Program-made: the position numbers and the translations under genes
Notes under the pieces: model-generated
Databases searched by the model: none
Seen by the model: the letters and a program-made list of their open reading frames with translations, nothing else
What the model was told of the DNA's origin: nothing
Assembly (NCBI RefSeq): GCF_004028635.1
Contig: NZ_RQJW01000009.1
Coordinates: 62,001 to 126,000, forward strand
Length of the DNA: 64,000 bases
Source of the DNA: Streptomyces cyaneus
Lineage (GTDB): Bacteria > Actinomycetota > Actinomycetes > Streptomycetales > Streptomycetaceae
Reading direction: 5' to 3'
Part shown: positions 21,578-29,754 of the stretch, piece by piece
How positions within the stretch are numbered: position 1 is the first letter of the stretch
Layout: every line of letters begins with the position of its first letter

Positions 21578-23296
21578 GTGCGCATCGGACTGATTGCGGA
21601 GGGTGGCTATCCGTATGTGAACGGTGACGCCAGGCTCTGGTGCGACCGGCTCGTGCGCGGGCTCGGACAGCACGAGTTCGACATTTATGCGCTCAGCCGC
21701 AGCGAGCGCCAGGAGGACGAGGGCTGGGTCCCGCTGCCACCGCAGGTCAGCCGCGTGCGCACGGCACCACTGTGGACGGCCGAGGAGGACAGCGTGGTGT
21801 ACGGGCGCCGTGCGCGCCGGCGGTTCGCCGAGTGCTACGGCGAGTTGGTGGCCGTGCTCTGCGCCGGGGGTGCCGGAGGGGCGGGGGGCGCTTCTGGGGC
21901 CTCCGAGGACACGTCGGCCATTGAGGCGGACCGTTTCGGCAACGCGCTGTACGGCCTCGCCGAACTCGCCCGCGACGAGGGCGGGCTGGTGGGAGCGCTC
22001 CGCTCCGAGGCCGCCGTACGCGCCCTCGAGCGCGCCTGCCGGGCGCGGGGCGCCCTGCGCACGGCGCGCGAGGCGCGGGTACCCGATCTGCTGGCCTTCG
22101 CCGCGCATCTGGAACGCGCCCTGCGCCCCCTCTCGCTCGACTGGTACGAGGACGACAACCTGGGCTCGGTCGACCTGTGCCACGCCGCTTCCGGCGGCTC
22201 GGCGGCCCTGCCCGGCCTGCTCGCCCACCACTTCTGCGGCGTACCGCTGCTGCTGACCGAGTACGGGGTCCGGCTCCGCACGCACTACCTGGCCGCCACC
22301 GACTCCTCGCCCGCCGTACGGTCCCTGCTCGCCGCCTTCCACGGCAGGCTCGCCGCCGAGACCTACGCCCGGGCCGCCCTCGTCACACCCGGCAACGCCC
22401 ACGCCCGCCGCTGGCAGGAGCGCTGCGGCGCCGACCGCGCGAAGCTGCGCACGGTCTACCCCGGCATGGACGCTTCCCGCTTCGCGGAGGTCGGCGAGGC
22501 GCCGGAGTGCGCGGACCCGGACACGCTGGTCTGGGTCGGCCGTGTCGAGCCGACCAAGGACCTGGTGTCGTTGCTGCACGCTGTCGCCGAGGTCCGCAAG
22601 GAGGAACCGAAGACGCGGCTGCGGATCATCGGCACCCCCTCGGGCCCCGAGGGCGCCGCCTACCTCGGCCACTGCAGGGCGCTCGCCGCGCAGCTCTTCC
22701 CCGACGAGGCCGAGGGCCCGCACACGGTCGGCGACAACCCGGTCTCCTTCGAGGAGATCGGCAGCCCCGAGATCCCCACGCTCGCCGATGCATACGCCGC
22801 GGGTGGCGTGGCCGTCCTGTCCAGCGTCGTCGAGGGCTTCCCGATCAGCCTGGTCGAGGCCATGTTCTGTGGCCGCGTGACGGTGTCCACGGACGTCGGC
22901 GCGGTGGTGGAGGTCATCGGCGGCACCGGTCTCGTCGTTCCACCGCGCAACCCACGGGCGCTCGCCGAGGCCTGCGTGGCGCTGTTGCGCGACCCCGAGC
23001 GCCGTGAGCGCCTGGGTGCGGCGGCACGTGCGCGTGCGCTCGAACTGTTCACCGTCGAGCAGAACGTCGCAGCATTTCACGGCATTTACCTGGAGATCGT
23101 CTCGCGCACGCCGGTCCGCCGCGTCGTCCTCAACGGGGCCGGAGCCCCCCTGCCCTTCGCCGTCCCCGCCGAAGCCCACGTCCCCGGCCGCTGGACCGAG
23201 CGCTCCGCACGCCTGGTGGCCCGCGGCGGCCCGGCCCGCCCGACGGACGCCCCCGTACGCGCCGGCGCGCTGCCCAGGACGGAGGCGGCCCGATGA
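21578..23296 (+). CDS. GT4 glycosyltransferase with DUF3492 domain (PelF-like)
   Basis: 572 residues. The N-terminal DUF3492-type domain (VRIGLIAEGGYPYVNGDARLWCDRL) runs to about 300. The C-terminal GT4 domain has WVGRVEPTKDL, the family insert around LAAQLFPDEAEGPHTV and NPVSFEEIGSPEIPTLADAY, and the donor-binding E-x7-E (EGFPISLVE) then VPPRNPRAL. DUF3492 plus GT4 is the architecture of PelF, which polymerises a GalNAc-rich polysaccharide from UDP-GalNAc. Start at GTG 21578 after GGGGG; GTG 21572 is also possible. It overlaps the membrane-protein gene by ATGA. Confidence 0.85.
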   Translation: MRIGLIAEGGYPYVNGDARLWCDRLVRGLGQHEFDIYALSRSERQEDEGWVPLPPQVSRVRTAPLWTAEEDSVVYGRRARRRFAECYGELVAVLCAGGAGGAGGASGASEDTSAIEADRFGNALYGLAELARDEGGLVGALRSEAAVRALERACRARGALRTAREARVPDLLAFAAHLERALRPLSLDWYEDDNLGSVDLCHAASGGSAALPGLLAHHFCGVPLLLTEYGVRLRTHYLAATDSSPAVRSLLAAFHGRLAAETYARAALVTPGNAHARRWQERCGADRAKLRTVYPGMDASRFAEVGEAPECADPDTLVWVGRVEPTKDLVSLLHAVAEVRKEEPKTRLRIIGTPSGPEGAAYLGHCRALAAQLFPDEAEGPHTVGDNPVSFEEIGSPEIPTLADAYAAGGVAVLSSVVEGFPISLVEAMFCGRVTVSTDVGAVVEVIGGTGLVVPPRNPRALAEACVALLRDPERRERLGAAARARALELFTVEQNVAAFHGIYLEIVSRTPVRRVVLNGAGAPLPFAVPAEAHVPGRWTERSARLVARGGPARPTDAPVRAGALPRTEAAR

Positions 23297-24615
23297 GCGG
23301 CCTGGGAGGCCTGGACCGTCCCGGGGCACCAGCCAGCCCCGGGGCCTGGGACGAGCGCTCGGAGGAGTGGCTCGCGACAGAGACGCTCGTGCCCGAGACG
23401 GACGCGGCAGAGACGGGCGTGGCAGGGACGCCCGTGGCCGAGACGGGCGTACGCGAGAGCAGGGTCGACGCACCACCCACCAGCCAGGAACCAACCGGCT
23501 CCCGCACCACCGCCCCCCGGCCGACCCCCACCCGTCGCACCGGTGCCGACCCCGTGAAGGCGCTGATGCACCGTCACCGCGACCTGTGCGAACGCGCGGT
23601 GGACCCCCTGGAGATCGCCGCCGGCCTGGAGGCCCACGGCGTCACCGATCGCACTGCGGCGCGCTTCCTGCACCGGGACGTCTTCTCCCTCGCGGAGGAG
23701 ATGTACGCCCGAGTGGCCCGCGACGGCGAAACGCCCCCCAGCCCCCCGCGCCTCCCCACCCCCCGCGCACGAGCCGACTGGATTCTCCTCACCCTCCTCC
23801 CCGGAGCCCTCTGCGCGGCGGCCGTGACCGCCCTGCACCTCACCCACGGCCAGTCCCGCCTGATCGCGGCCGCCGCGGGAGCCCTCGCCGTGACCCTCGC
23901 CCTGCGCTCGGCCCTGGCCCGAGGCCCCCTCGCCACCACCCACGCCACACGCCCGACGGCCACCCGCACCTGCTGGCTCCTCGCCTACGCCCTCCTCGGC
24001 GACGGACTCCTCCAGGCAGCCGCCACCGGAGGCCCCGACACCCTCCCCACCGGCACCGCCGACGGCCCCTGGCCCCTCACCACGGCTCCCGTCCTGGCCC
24101 TAGCCCTCTCCTGCGCCCCCGCGGCATGGTGCGCCCACGTCCTCGCCGTACGGGCCCGCCGCAAACTGTCGGCCAGCCGAGCCCTGGAGGACTTCGCCAC
24201 CGCGGTAAAGCCCCTGCTCCTGGGCACGTTCGCCCTCTACCTCGGCGCCCTGACGGCCCTGTTGACCCTGACCACCACAGCCCTGGACGAGCCCGCCGCC
24301 TTCCCTCAGACCCTCACCCTGGGCGCCCTCCTGCTCCTTGCCCGCCTCCTCACCACCCACGGCTTCACCCACGCCCCCGCACTGGTCCTCACCGCCACAG
24401 TCACAGCCGAGGCCACAGCCCTGACCGCCCTCTTCACAGCCCGCCTCCCCGGCTGTGCCTGGCTGGCAACCCCCGTCCAGTCCCTGATCGACGCATGGGG
24501 CCCGGCCGCCATCCCCACAATCGCCTGCGGCGTGGGCGCGTCGACCCTCCTGCTCCATGCGGCGCGCACGTTGACGAGGGCGTCGGCACATACGACGGCG
24601 GACCAGTCATGGTGA
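23293..24615 (+). CDS. Polytopic membrane protein of the glycan cluster
   Basis: 440 residues. Residues 1-90 are disordered (ETGVAGTPVAETGV repeats). A charged cytoplasmic helix block (~88-142) reads DPVKALMHRHRDLCERAVDP and TDRTAARFLHRDVFSLAEEM. About eight membrane helices occupy 155-425. By position, partnered with a PelF-like transferase, it could be the exporter or a PelG/PelE counterpart, but no family motif was recognised. It overlaps the transferase by 4 bp, so translation is coupled. Confidence 0.78.
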   Translation: MSGLGGLDRPGAPASPGAWDERSEEWLATETLVPETDAAETGVAGTPVAETGVRESRVDAPPTSQEPTGSRTTAPRPTPTRRTGADPVKALMHRHRDLCERAVDPLEIAAGLEAHGVTDRTAARFLHRDVFSLAEEMYARVARDGETPPSPPRLPTPRARADWILLTLLPGALCAAAVTALHLTHGQSRLIAAAAGALAVTLALRSALARGPLATTHATRPTATRTCWLLAYALLGDGLLQAAATGGPDTLPTGTADGPWPLTTAPVLALALSCAPAAWCAHVLAVRARRKLSASRALEDFATAVKPLLLGTFALYLGALTALLTLTTTALDEPAAFPQTLTLGALLLLARLLTTHGFTHAPALVLTATVTAEATALTALFTARLPGCAWLATPVQSLIDAWGPAAIPTIACGVGASTLLLHAARTLTRASAHTTADQSW

Positions 24616-24947
24616 CGCGGCGGCAACTCCCGCGGCGCCGCACTCGCGTACGGCTGGAAAGGGACGTGCCGGGTCGCGGCCCCACCCCACAACGAAACCG
24701 TGGGCGCTACACGAACCCCCACCCAGCCACCCAGGCTGCCGCAGCAGTCCCGGCCCGACGCAAGCCGCCCGAGGCACCCGTAGGCATCCCGGCCCAACCG
24801 CCGAAGGCACCCGTCGGCATACACGCCCACATACCCGCTGCCCCCCTTCTGCCCGAAAGCCCCTCTGTCTGAAGTCCGTGTCCTTGAAGGAGACCCCCAA
24901 ATGATCACCTCCCGACCCGATCACCCCTCGGCCACGGGAGCCGCCCG
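24616..24947. other. Spacer inside the glycan cluster
   Basis: 332 bp with no convincing long gene. GGCACCCGT-N-GGCAT occurs twice (about 24772 and 24806). The only ORF with a good RBS is the 16-codon one at 24901. High C content continues from the preceding gene. Confidence 0.5.
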
Positions 24948-24951
24948 ATGA
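24901..24951 (+). CDS. 16-codon ORF coupled to the epimerase
   Basis: ATG at 24901 has AAGGAG 9 nt upstream, the best Shine-Dalgarno of the cluster. It codes MITSRPDHPSATGAAR and its TGA overlaps the epimerase ATG (ATGA). It probably serves to bring ribosomes to the epimerase start, since the epimerase has no comparable RBS of its own. Confidence 0.45.
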   Translation: MITSRPDHPSATGAAR

Positions 24952-25934
24952 GAGTCCTGCTGATCGGAGCCAACGGCTACCTCGGCCGCTTCGTAGCCGA
25001 CCGCCTCCTCGCCGACCCCGCCGTCCAGCTCACCGCGCTGGGCCGAGGCGACGACGCCGACGTCCGCTTCGACCTCGCGTCCGGCAGCCCCGGCGCCCTC
25101 ACTCGCTTCCTCGACGCGGTCCACCCCGGCGTCGTCATCAACTGCGCCGGCGCCACCAGAGGCGGCGCCCGCGAACTCACCCGCCACAACACCGTCGCCG
25201 TCGCCACGGTCTGTGAGGCCCTGCGCCGCAGCGGCTGCGGCGCCCGCCTCGTCCAGATCGGCTGCGGCGCCGAGTACGGCCCGAGCCAGCCCGGCTCCTC
25301 CACGGCCGAGGACGCCGTCCCCCGCCCCGGCGGCCCGTACGGCGTAAGCAAACTCGCCGCCACCGAACTCGTCCTTGGCTCCGGCCTGGACGCCGTGGTC
25401 CTGAGGGTCTTCTCACCCGCGGGCCCCGGCACCCCCGCCGGCTCTCCCCTCGGCCGCTTGGCCGAGGCCATGCGCCGCGCCATGCAGTCCGGCGACGGCG
25501 AGCTCAAACTCACCGGGCTTGCCGCCCAGCGCGACTTCGTCGACGTCCGCGATGTGGCCCGCGCCGTCCACGCCGCCTCGCTGTCCGCCGCGCAGGGCGT
25601 CATCAACATCGGCTCGGGCCGCGCCGTCCGCCTCCGGGACGCCGCCGCCGTCCTCGCCCGCGTGGCCGGATACGGCGGCGCCCTCCACGAACTCGACGGC
25701 CCGCCCGTCCCATTGCGGCCGTCCATCGGACATCCCCGCGCCGACTCGGACCACACGGCCCACGCGGCGCTCGCGGGCCACGGCGCCCCGGTCGCGTACC
25801 CGTACCCGGACGGCTGCGGCAGCTGGCAGCAGGCCGACGTGCGCACCGCACGCGACCGACTCGGCTGGCGCCCCCGCATCAACCTCGAAGAGTCCCTGGG
25901 TGACATCTGGATGGAGGCGGCATGCCGTATCTGA
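24948..25934 (+). CDS. NAD-dependent sugar epimerase/dehydratase (extended SDR)
   Basis: 328 residues. The Rossmann motif GANGYLGR (7-14) and catalytic YGVSK are present; DFVDVRDVARAVH and NIGSGRAVRLRDAA are typical of GalE-like enzymes. It likely converts or supplies a UDP-sugar; in a PelF-type cluster a C4-epimerase giving UDP-GalNAc is the natural guess (PelX analogue). The 3' end overlaps the spherulin-4 gene by 13 bp. Confidence 0.82.
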   Translation: MRVLLIGANGYLGRFVADRLLADPAVQLTALGRGDDADVRFDLASGSPGALTRFLDAVHPGVVINCAGATRGGARELTRHNTVAVATVCEALRRSGCGARLVQIGCGAEYGPSQPGSSTAEDAVPRPGGPYGVSKLAATELVLGSGLDAVVLRVFSPAGPGTPAGSPLGRLAEAMRRAMQSGDGELKLTGLAAQRDFVDVRDVARAVHAASLSAAQGVINIGSGRAVRLRDAAAVLARVAGYGGALHELDGPPVPLRPSIGHPRADSDHTAHAALAGHGAPVAYPYPDGCGSWQQADVRTARDRLGWRPRINLEESLGDIWMEAACRI

Positions 25935-26749
25935 CCGGCACACCACCGACTGCAACGAGCACAGGCCTGCGCACCGGCCTCGGCATCCCCGGCTACGCAC
26001 ACCCCCTCCTCGCCCCGACCGAGTGGGGCGAACTCACCCGCCCCGGGACCCCCGTGCACTGGGTGGTCCTGAACGTCGCGGACGGCCCCGGCACCCGCCC
26101 CGACCCGCACTGCCTCGAGACGGCCGGAAGGCTCCGCAAGGCGGGAGTCCGCGTCCTGGGCCACCTGGACACGGCCCACCTCGACACGGCTCACCTGGAC
26201 ACGAGCCATTCGGACACGGCGCACGTCGACGCGGCCCAAGGCACCCGCGCCACCCGTGCCTTCGGCGAGGTGATCTCCGAGGCGCACCGCTACCTCGATT
26301 GGTACCGGGTCGACGGCTTCTACCTGGACCGCTGCCCGACCGAACGCGCCGCCCTGCCCGAGATCCGCCGCACGATCAGCACGCTTCGCGCGCTGCGTGA
26401 CAAGGCCCACACCGTCCTGGGCCACGGCACCCACCCCCACCCGGGCTACGCCGAGTGCGCCGACCAACTGGTCACGTTCCGGGGTTCGTGGAGCGACTAC
26501 CGCTGGTCGCAGGTGGCGGAGTGGACCGCCGACTACCCGCCCGACCGCTTCTGCCACTTCGTCCACGGAGTGCCCCGCCCCCACCTGGACGAGGCGCTGC
26601 GCATCGCTCGCTGGCAGGGCGCGGCGACCATCTACTTCACCGACCGCACGGACCGCACCGACCGTGGCGGCCGCGTCGACGCGTGGGGGGCCATGCCCGG
26701 CTACTGGGACGAAATCGTCTCGCGGATCGGAACAGGTGTCTCGGAATGA
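25922..26749 (+). CDS. Spherulation-specific family 4 (spherulin-4) protein
   Basis: 275 residues. Spherulin-4/TM1410-type TIM-barrel fold: IPGYAHPLLAPTEWGEL, VHWVVLNVADGPGT, then DGFYLDRCPTE and HPHPGYAECADQLVTFRGSW. Related families (GH114/GH166, the PelA hydrolase domain) cleave alpha-1,4 galactosamine polymers. No signal peptide, so either cytosolic or exported by another route. Residues 81-105 are five pentapeptide repeats (HLDTA type) coded by 15-bp tandem units, inserted in a loop. Confidence 0.82.
   Translation: MPYLTGTPPTATSTGLRTGLGIPGYAHPLLAPTEWGELTRPGTPVHWVVLNVADGPGTRPDPHCLETAGRLRKAGVRVLGHLDTAHLDTAHLDTSHSDTAHVDAAQGTRATRAFGEVISEAHRYLDWYRVDGFYLDRCPTERAALPEIRRTISTLRALRDKAHTVLGHGTHPHPGYAECADQLVTFRGSWSDYRWSQVAEWTADYPPDRFCHFVHGVPRPHLDEALRIARWQGAATIYFTDRTDRTDRGGRVDAWGAMPGYWDEIVSRIGTGVSE
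26162..26236 (+). repeat. Five 15-bp repeats coding HLDTA-type pentapeptides
   Basis: Units at 26162, 26177, 26192, 26207 and 26222 code HLDTA, HLDTA, HLDTS, HSDTA, HVDAA. In frame inside the spherulin-4 gene. Confidence 0.85.
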
Positions 26750-26812
26750 AAAAGGCCATGGCACTGTTACGGAGAGAACAACCGTAGTGATCGACCGACC
26801 AACGGAGTCCCC

Positions 26813-27991
26813 GTGTCGCTGCCACCCCTGGTCGAGCCCGCCCCCGAGCTCACCGTAGACGAGGTTCGCAGGTACTCCCGCCACCTGATCATCCCCGACG
26901 TGGGGATGGACGGGCAGAAGCGGCTGAAGAACGCCAAGGTGCTGGCTGTGGGCGCCGGCGGCCTGGGCTCGCCGGCGCTGATGTACCTGGCCGCCGCGGG
27001 CGTCGGCACGCTCGGCATCGTGGAGTTCGACGAGGTCGACGAGTCGAACCTGCAGCGCCAGATCATCCACAGTCAGGCCGACATCGGCCGCTCCAAGGCC
27101 GAGTCCGCGCGCGACTCCGTCCTCGGCATCAACCCGTACGTGAACGTGATCCTTCACGAGGAGCGGCTCGAGGCCGACAACGTGATGGACATCTTCAGCC
27201 AGTACGACCTGATCGTCGACGGCACGGACAACTTCGCGACCCGCTACCTGGTCAACGACGCCTGCGTGCTGCTGAACAAGCCGTACGTGTGGGGCTCGAT
27301 CTACCGCTTCGACGGCCAGGCCTCGGTCTTCTGGTCCGAGCACGGCCCCTGCTACCGCTGCCTCTACCCGGAGCCCCCGCCGCCGGGCATGGTTCCCTCC
27401 TGCGCCGAGGGCGGTGTGCTGGGCGTGCTGTGTGCGTCCATCGGCTCCATCCAGGTCAACGAGGCCATCAAGCTCCTCGCGGGCATCGGCGAGCCCCTGG
27501 TCGGCCGCCTGATGATCTACGACGCCCTGGAGATGCAGTACCGCCAGGTCAAGGTCCGCAAGGACCCGAACTGCGCGGTCTGCGGCGAGAACCCGACGGT
27601 CACCGAGCTCATCGACTACGAGGCCTTCTGCGGCGTCGTCTCCGAGGAGGCCCAGGAGGCGGCCGCCGGCTCGACGATCACTCCGAAGCAGCTCAAGGAG
27701 TGGATCGACGACGGCGAGAACATCGAGATCATCGACGTCCGCGAGATCAACGAGTACGAGATCGTCTCGATCCCCGGCGCCCGGCTGGTCCCGAAGAACG
27801 AGTTCCTCATGGGCACCGCCCTGGAGACCCTCCCGCAGGACAAGAAGATCGTCTTGCACTGCAAGACGGGTGTCCGCAGTGCGGAAGTCCTCGCGGTCCT
27901 GAAGTCCGCGGGCTTCGCCGACGCCGTGCACGTCGGTGGCGGCGTGATCGGCTGGGTCAACCAGATCGAGCCGCACAAGCCGGTCTACTGA
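26813..27991 (+). CDS. moeZ: Adenylyltransferase/sulfurtransferase MoeZ
   Basis: 392 residues. The N-terminal E1-like ThiF/MoeB domain has GAGGLG (47-52), the DNFATRYLVND stretch and Zn-binding CYRCLYP plus CAVCG. The C-terminal rhodanese domain (~295-392) has catalytic Cys in LHCKTGVRS. It activates the C-terminal Gly-Gly of sulfur carrier proteins (MoaD/ThiS/CysO type) by adenylylation and passes on sulfur, for molybdopterin, thiamine and cysteine routes. Complete two-domain length. GTG start 64 bp after the spherulin-4 stop. Confidence 0.95.
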   Translation: MSLPPLVEPAPELTVDEVRRYSRHLIIPDVGMDGQKRLKNAKVLAVGAGGLGSPALMYLAAAGVGTLGIVEFDEVDESNLQRQIIHSQADIGRSKAESARDSVLGINPYVNVILHEERLEADNVMDIFSQYDLIVDGTDNFATRYLVNDACVLLNKPYVWGSIYRFDGQASVFWSEHGPCYRCLYPEPPPPGMVPSCAEGGVLGVLCASIGSIQVNEAIKLLAGIGEPLVGRLMIYDALEMQYRQVKVRKDPNCAVCGENPTVTELIDYEAFCGVVSEEAQEAAAGSTITPKQLKEWIDDGENIEIIDVREINEYEIVSIPGARLVPKNEFLMGTALETLPQDKKIVLHCKTGVRSAEVLAVLKSAGFADAVHVGGGVIGWVNQIEPHKPVY

Positions 27992-28028
27992 GCGGACTTC
28001 CTCGCCCGCAGGGCGAGCCTCGTTCGGA

Positions 28029-28071
28029 CGGCGGGGGCTTCGGGCACTACGGGTGCTCGAAGCCCCCGCCG
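28029..28071. terminator. Bidirectional terminator hairpin after moeZ
   Basis: 14-bp perfect stem (CGGCGGGGGCTTCG at 28029-28042 and its complement at 28058-28071), extended by an inner GCAC/GTGC pair. It lies between convergent moeZ and the peptidase gene. Confidence 0.85.
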
Positions 28072-28074
28072 CCG

Positions 28075-29619
28075 TCATGAGCAGACCTTGCCGTCCTTCG
28101 GCACGGTCCCCTGCAGCAGATACGCGTTCACCGTGGAGTCGACGCAGTCGCTCTTCCCGTACGCGGCGTGGCCCTCGCCCTTCCAGGTGAGCGTCACGCC
28201 GACGCCCTTGCCCAGTTCGTCCGCCATCTTCCGGGTGCCCTCGTAGGGCGTCGCCGGGTCGCCGGTGTTGCCGACCAGCAGGATCGGCGCCGCACCCGCC
28301 GCACTCACCTCCGGGGTGTCGTACTGCCCGGCCACCGGCCAGTCGTGGCACCAGCCGGCCGTGTCCCAGCCCAGCATGGGGCCGAACACGGGCGAGACCT
28401 TCTCGAACCGTGGCAGCAGCCTCTTCGCCTCCTCGATCGTCGGCCGCTGCTTGGTGTCCAGGCACGATATGGCCCGTTGCGAGTGGGTCCCCGTGCCGTA
28501 GCCCCCCGAGGCGTCGCGGTCGTTGTAGTCGTCGGCGAGCGCCAGGAGTTCCGAGCCGTCCCCCTCCTCGGCCGCCTCCAGGGCGCTGGTCAGGGTCGGC
28601 CAGCTCGCTTTGCTGTACAGCGGCCTGATGATGCCGGTGAGCGCGAGAGCCTCGGTGAGTTTCCGCTCGGACGACGTCGGCAGCGGGCTCGCGTCGATCC
28701 GCTTCAGCAGGCCCACGATCTTCTGCGAGCCCTCTTCGGCGCCCTGACCGGTCGACTCGAGGTAGTTGTTCAGCGCGCGCTGGAAGCCCCTGGCCTGGTT
28801 CTCGGCGTGCCCCTCCCCGTCCGCGCTCGGGTCGACGACCGCGTCCAGGATCAGCCGGCCCACGTTCTTCGGGAACAAGTGGGCGTAGACGCCGCCGAGT
28901 TCGGTGCCGTAGGAGATGCCGAAGTAGTGCATCTTCGTGTCGCCGAGGACCTGGCGCATCAGGTCCATGTCGCGGGCGGTGTCGGTGGTCGACACATGCG
29001 CGATCAGCGTCCCCTCGGACTTCTGGCAGCCCCTGCCGAAGTCGGCGGCGTCCCGGAGGTAGGCCGTCTCCTCGGCCGGGGTGTCCGGCGTGATGTCCAC
29101 GGACTCGGAGGCCTGGATCTCCTTGTCGCTACGGCAGCGCACGGCTTCACTGGCGCCCACCCCGCGCGGGTCCCAGCTCACCAGGTCGTACCGCTTGGCG
29201 AGCTCGGAGGCGGAGGAGGCGTACCACGGCAGCGTGGACACTCCCGAGCTGCCGGGGCCGCCGAAGTTGAACAGGAGCGAGCCGATGCGGTCGTCGCCAC
29301 TGGCCTTGGTGCGGATCAGCGCGAGGTCGATCGTCCTGCCGTCCGGCTTCGCCCAGTCCAGCGGCGCCTCGAGCGTGGCGCACTGCCACTCGTCGCCCGG
29401 CGCGGGTGAGCCCCCGGTGGCCTTGCAACGCCCCCAGTCGAGCTTCTGCGAGGTCAGCGAGGACGGCAGTGGTGCCGCCGAGTCGGCGGACGCGCCCGGC
29501 GAACTCGGCCCGCTCGCCTTCGCACCGGCCTTGCCGCCGTCGGACGAGCCGCTGCTGCAGCCCGTCACCAGCAGCGCGGCGGTGGCCGTCAGGACCGTCC
29601 ACCGTACAAAACGCGCCAT
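28075..29619 (-). CDS. Secreted lipoprotein peptidase, S33 / TAP-like alpha-beta hydrolase (1)
   Basis: 514 residues. Lipoprotein signal with lipobox VTGC (Cys21). The S33 aminopeptidase fold: NFGGPGSSG oxyanion region, WDPRGVGAS, nucleophile Ser in GISYGTE, Asp in GNTGDPATPYEG, His in GEGHAAYG, and a C-terminal TAP-like region. It probably releases N-terminal tripeptides from peptides outside the cell. ATG at 29619 with GGGGGGAAG upstream. A close paralogue lies directly upstream on the same strand. Confidence 0.92.
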   Translation of the reverse strand: MARFVRWTVLTATAALLVTGCSSGSSDGGKAGAKASGPSSPGASADSAAPLPSSLTSQKLDWGRCKATGGSPAPGDEWQCATLEAPLDWAKPDGRTIDLALIRTKASGDDRIGSLLFNFGGPGSSGVSTLPWYASSASELAKRYDLVSWDPRGVGASEAVRCRSDKEIQASESVDITPDTPAEETAYLRDAADFGRGCQKSEGTLIAHVSTTDTARDMDLMRQVLGDTKMHYFGISYGTELGGVYAHLFPKNVGRLILDAVVDPSADGEGHAENQARGFQRALNNYLESTGQGAEEGSQKIVGLLKRIDASPLPTSSERKLTEALALTGIIRPLYSKASWPTLTSALEAAEEGDGSELLALADDYNDRDASGGYGTGTHSQRAISCLDTKQRPTIEEAKRLLPRFEKVSPVFGPMLGWDTAGWCHDWPVAGQYDTPEVSAAGAAPILLVGNTGDPATPYEGTRKMADELGKGVGVTLTWKGEGHAAYGKSDCVDSTVNAYLLQGTVPKDGKVCS

Positions 29620-29754
29620 GTCACTTCCCCCCTCGCAGGCCGTCCGCACCGTGCCGCGGATGGCGGTCAGGCCATAGTAGGCGGATCACGAAACGGCCGT
29701 AGCGGCCTGTGGATAACTCTCTGACCTGCTGATTTGCCGCTTCCCGACTCGGCT

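Noticed and set aside
24977..28465. 1162-codon open frame on the minus strand
   Set aside because: Antisense to the epimerase, spherulin-4 and moeZ genes, all with clear family motifs. High-GC third positions create such shadow frames; its translation is low complexity with no domain.
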